NCBI GenBank assembly: GCA_050944055.1
Contig: JBMNQI010000092.1
Span: 1-5,542 of the forward strand
Direction of reading: 5' to 3'
Source of the DNA: JBMNQI01 sp050944055
GTDB taxonomy: Bacteria; Bacillota; Clostridia; Oscillospirales; Oscillospiraceae
Length of the DNA stretch: 5,542 bases
A program made the position numbers and the translations under genes. Under the pieces are notes generated by a model. That model saw only the letters and a list, made by a program, of their open reading frames with translations. It had not been told where the DNA came from and searched no databases. This document shows, piece after piece, positions 4,515 through 5,542 of this stretch (positions within the stretch are counted from its first letter, which is position 1; every line of letters begins with the position of its first letter).

Positions 4515-5542
4515 ATGAAAATATACGCGGACAACGCGGCGACTACGAAAATGAGCCGCACGGCAATAGACGCCATGCTGCCGTATATGGATACCATATA
4601 CGGCAACCCGTCGAGCCTCCATTCAATCGGCCAGGAGGCTGCGCAGGCCCTGCAGAGAGCAAGAGAGGCTATTGCCAGGCGCCTCGGCTGCGAGGCGCGT
4701 GAGATCACGTTCACATCCGGCGGCAGCGAGGCCGATAATCAGGCGATCATATCAGCCGCCGTGCTCGGAGAAAAGAAGGGCAAAAAGCACATTGTATCAA
4801 CGGCGTTTGAGCATCACGCCGTATTGCACACGCTGAACAGGCTTGAAAAACAGGGCTTTGAAATTACGCTTCTTGACGTGCATGAAAACGGCATCGTCAG
4901 TCCGGAAGAGGTTGCGTCCGCTATCCGGGACGATACCTGCCTTGTGACTGTCATGTACGCCAACAATGAAATTGGCAGCATACAGCCCATTTCAGAGATT
5001 GGAGCCGTTTGCAAAGAGAAGGGCGTTTTATTTCATACGGACGCCGTTCAGGCGGCGGGTCATTTGCATATTGACGTAAAGAAGCAGAATATTGACCTGC
5101 TCTCACTTTCCGCGCATAAGTTCCACGGCCCGAAAGGCATAGGCGCCCTCTATGCGCGCAAAGGCATACCGCTCGCAAATATCATCGAAGGCGGCGCTCA
5201 GGAAAGGGGCAAGCGCGCGGGAACAGAGAACGTCCCCGCGGTCATGGGCATGGCGGCGGCATTTGAGGAGGCCTGCCTGAATATTGACGAAAACGCCGCA
5301 AAACTATCCGAGCTTCGCGACAGGCTGATAGACGGGCTGTCCTCCATCCCCCACTCTATTCTCAACGGCGACCACGAAAAGAGGCTGCCCGGCAACGTGA
5401 ATTTCTGCTTTGAGGGCATAGAGGGCGAATCGCTGCTTTTGCTGCTGGACCAAAAAGGCATTATGGCTTCGTCGGGTTCCGCCTGCACATCGGGCTCTCT
5501 TGACCCGAGCCATGTTCTGCTGGCAATCGGCAGGCCTCATGA
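4515..5542 (+). CDS. nifS: Cysteine desulfurase, NifS/IscS type (partial, C-terminus beyond right edge)
   Basis: The enzyme removes sulfur from L-cysteine, giving alanine and an enzyme-bound persulfide that feeds Fe-S cluster assembly and tRNA thiolation. The 342 full codons seen lack perhaps 40-60 C-terminal residues of a protein of about 390-400. The ATG at 4515 follows a GGAG site (4502-4505), and the protein begins MKIYADNAATT, as the family does. Visible residues are TSGGSEADN (67-75, PLP phosphate), H100-H101 in FEHHAV (the first is the expected ring-stacking histidine), YANNEIGS (148-155), D176 and Q179 in HTDAVQAAG, the PLP lysine K202 in SAHKFHGPKG and the persulfide cysteine C324 in SSGSACTSGSLDPSHVL. 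That cysteine loop is of group I, so the expected partner is a NifU/IscU scaffold rather than SufU. The gene has its own promoter and operator-like site. NifS and IscS cannot be separated firmly from sequence alone. No nitrogenase gene is visible, so a housekeeping role is more likely. Confidence 0.94.
   Translation, partial: MKIYADNAATTKMSRTAIDAMLPYMDTIYGNPSSLHSIGQEAAQALQRAREAIARRLGCEAREITFTSGGSEADNQAIISAAVLGEKKGKKHIVSTAFEHHAVLHTLNRLEKQGFEITLLDVHENGIVSPEEVASAIRDDTCLVTVMYANNEIGSIQPISEIGAVCKEKGVLFHTDAVQAAGHLHIDVKKQNIDLLSLSAHKFHGPKGIGALYARKGIPLANIIEGGAQERGKRAGTENVPAVMGMAAAFEEACLNIDENAAKLSELRDRLIDGLSSIPHSILNGDHEKRLPGNVNFCFEGIEGESLLLLLDQKGIMASSGSACTSGSLDPSHVLLAIGRPH

Noticed and set aside
4679..4698. 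Perfect 8-bp GC-rich hairpin, GCGCCTCG with CGAGGCGC, 4-nt loop
   Set aside because: It lies inside nifS in codons for an ordinary Arg/Leu/Cys/Glu/Ala stretch. About one such repeat is expected by chance in a window this size, no T-run follows, and nothing ties it to regulation.
1..5542. A hidden novel system, mobile element or CRISPR array
   Set aside because: All frames with coding character belong to well-known families. No direct-repeat array, terminal inverted repeats, transposase, integrase or tRNA-like sequence was seen, and the gaps are short and explained by promoters and operators.

Overview
This window holds six protein-coding genes in two divergent blocks and reads as ordinary chromosomal core metabolism plus DNA repair. 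The strong AAGGAGG-type ribosome binding sites, moderate GC content, the ruvC-ruvA-ruvB gene order and the style of the RuvA and RuvC proteins suggest a Gram-positive anaerobe of the Clostridia, perhaps close to the Oscillospirales. That placement is an inference from familiarity with these families, not from a search.

Positions 1-1872, minus strand: ruvC, ruvA and ruvB, in transcription order, form a tight operon with 4- and 12-nt gaps. Together they encode the Holliday junction resolvase and the branch-migration motor. ruvB runs off the left edge and lacks its C-terminal part. A weak extended -10 promoter lies just upstream of ruvC.

Positions 1873-2088: a divergent intergenic region. It contains a strong promoter for the rightward genes, flanked by two inverted repeats of the form CCTA-N9-TAGG. 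One overlaps the -35 box and the other the expected transcription start.

Positions 2089-4320, plus strand: metY (O-acetylhomoserine sulfhydrylase) and cysK (O-acetylserine sulfhydrylase, cysteine synthase), 15 nt apart. Both fix sulfide into amino acids, giving homocysteine and cysteine.

Positions 4321-4514: a 194-nt gap with a hairpin after cysK, a third CCTA-N9-TAGG site and a second promoter. Positions 4515-5542: nifS-type cysteine desulfurase, cut by the right edge before its C-terminus. It takes the sulfur back out of cysteine as a persulfide for Fe-S clusters and tRNA thiolation.

The main finding is regulatory. All three CCTA-N9-TAGG sites lie in the two plus-strand promoter regions, and in both promoters the -35 hexamer begins at the base directly after CCTA. 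This predicts that one repressor, most plausibly an Rrf2-family protein of the IscR/CymR type, controls sulfide fixation (metY-cysK) and cysteine sulfur mobilisation (nifS) together. No mobile element, CRISPR array, tRNA, rRNA or novel protein system was seen.
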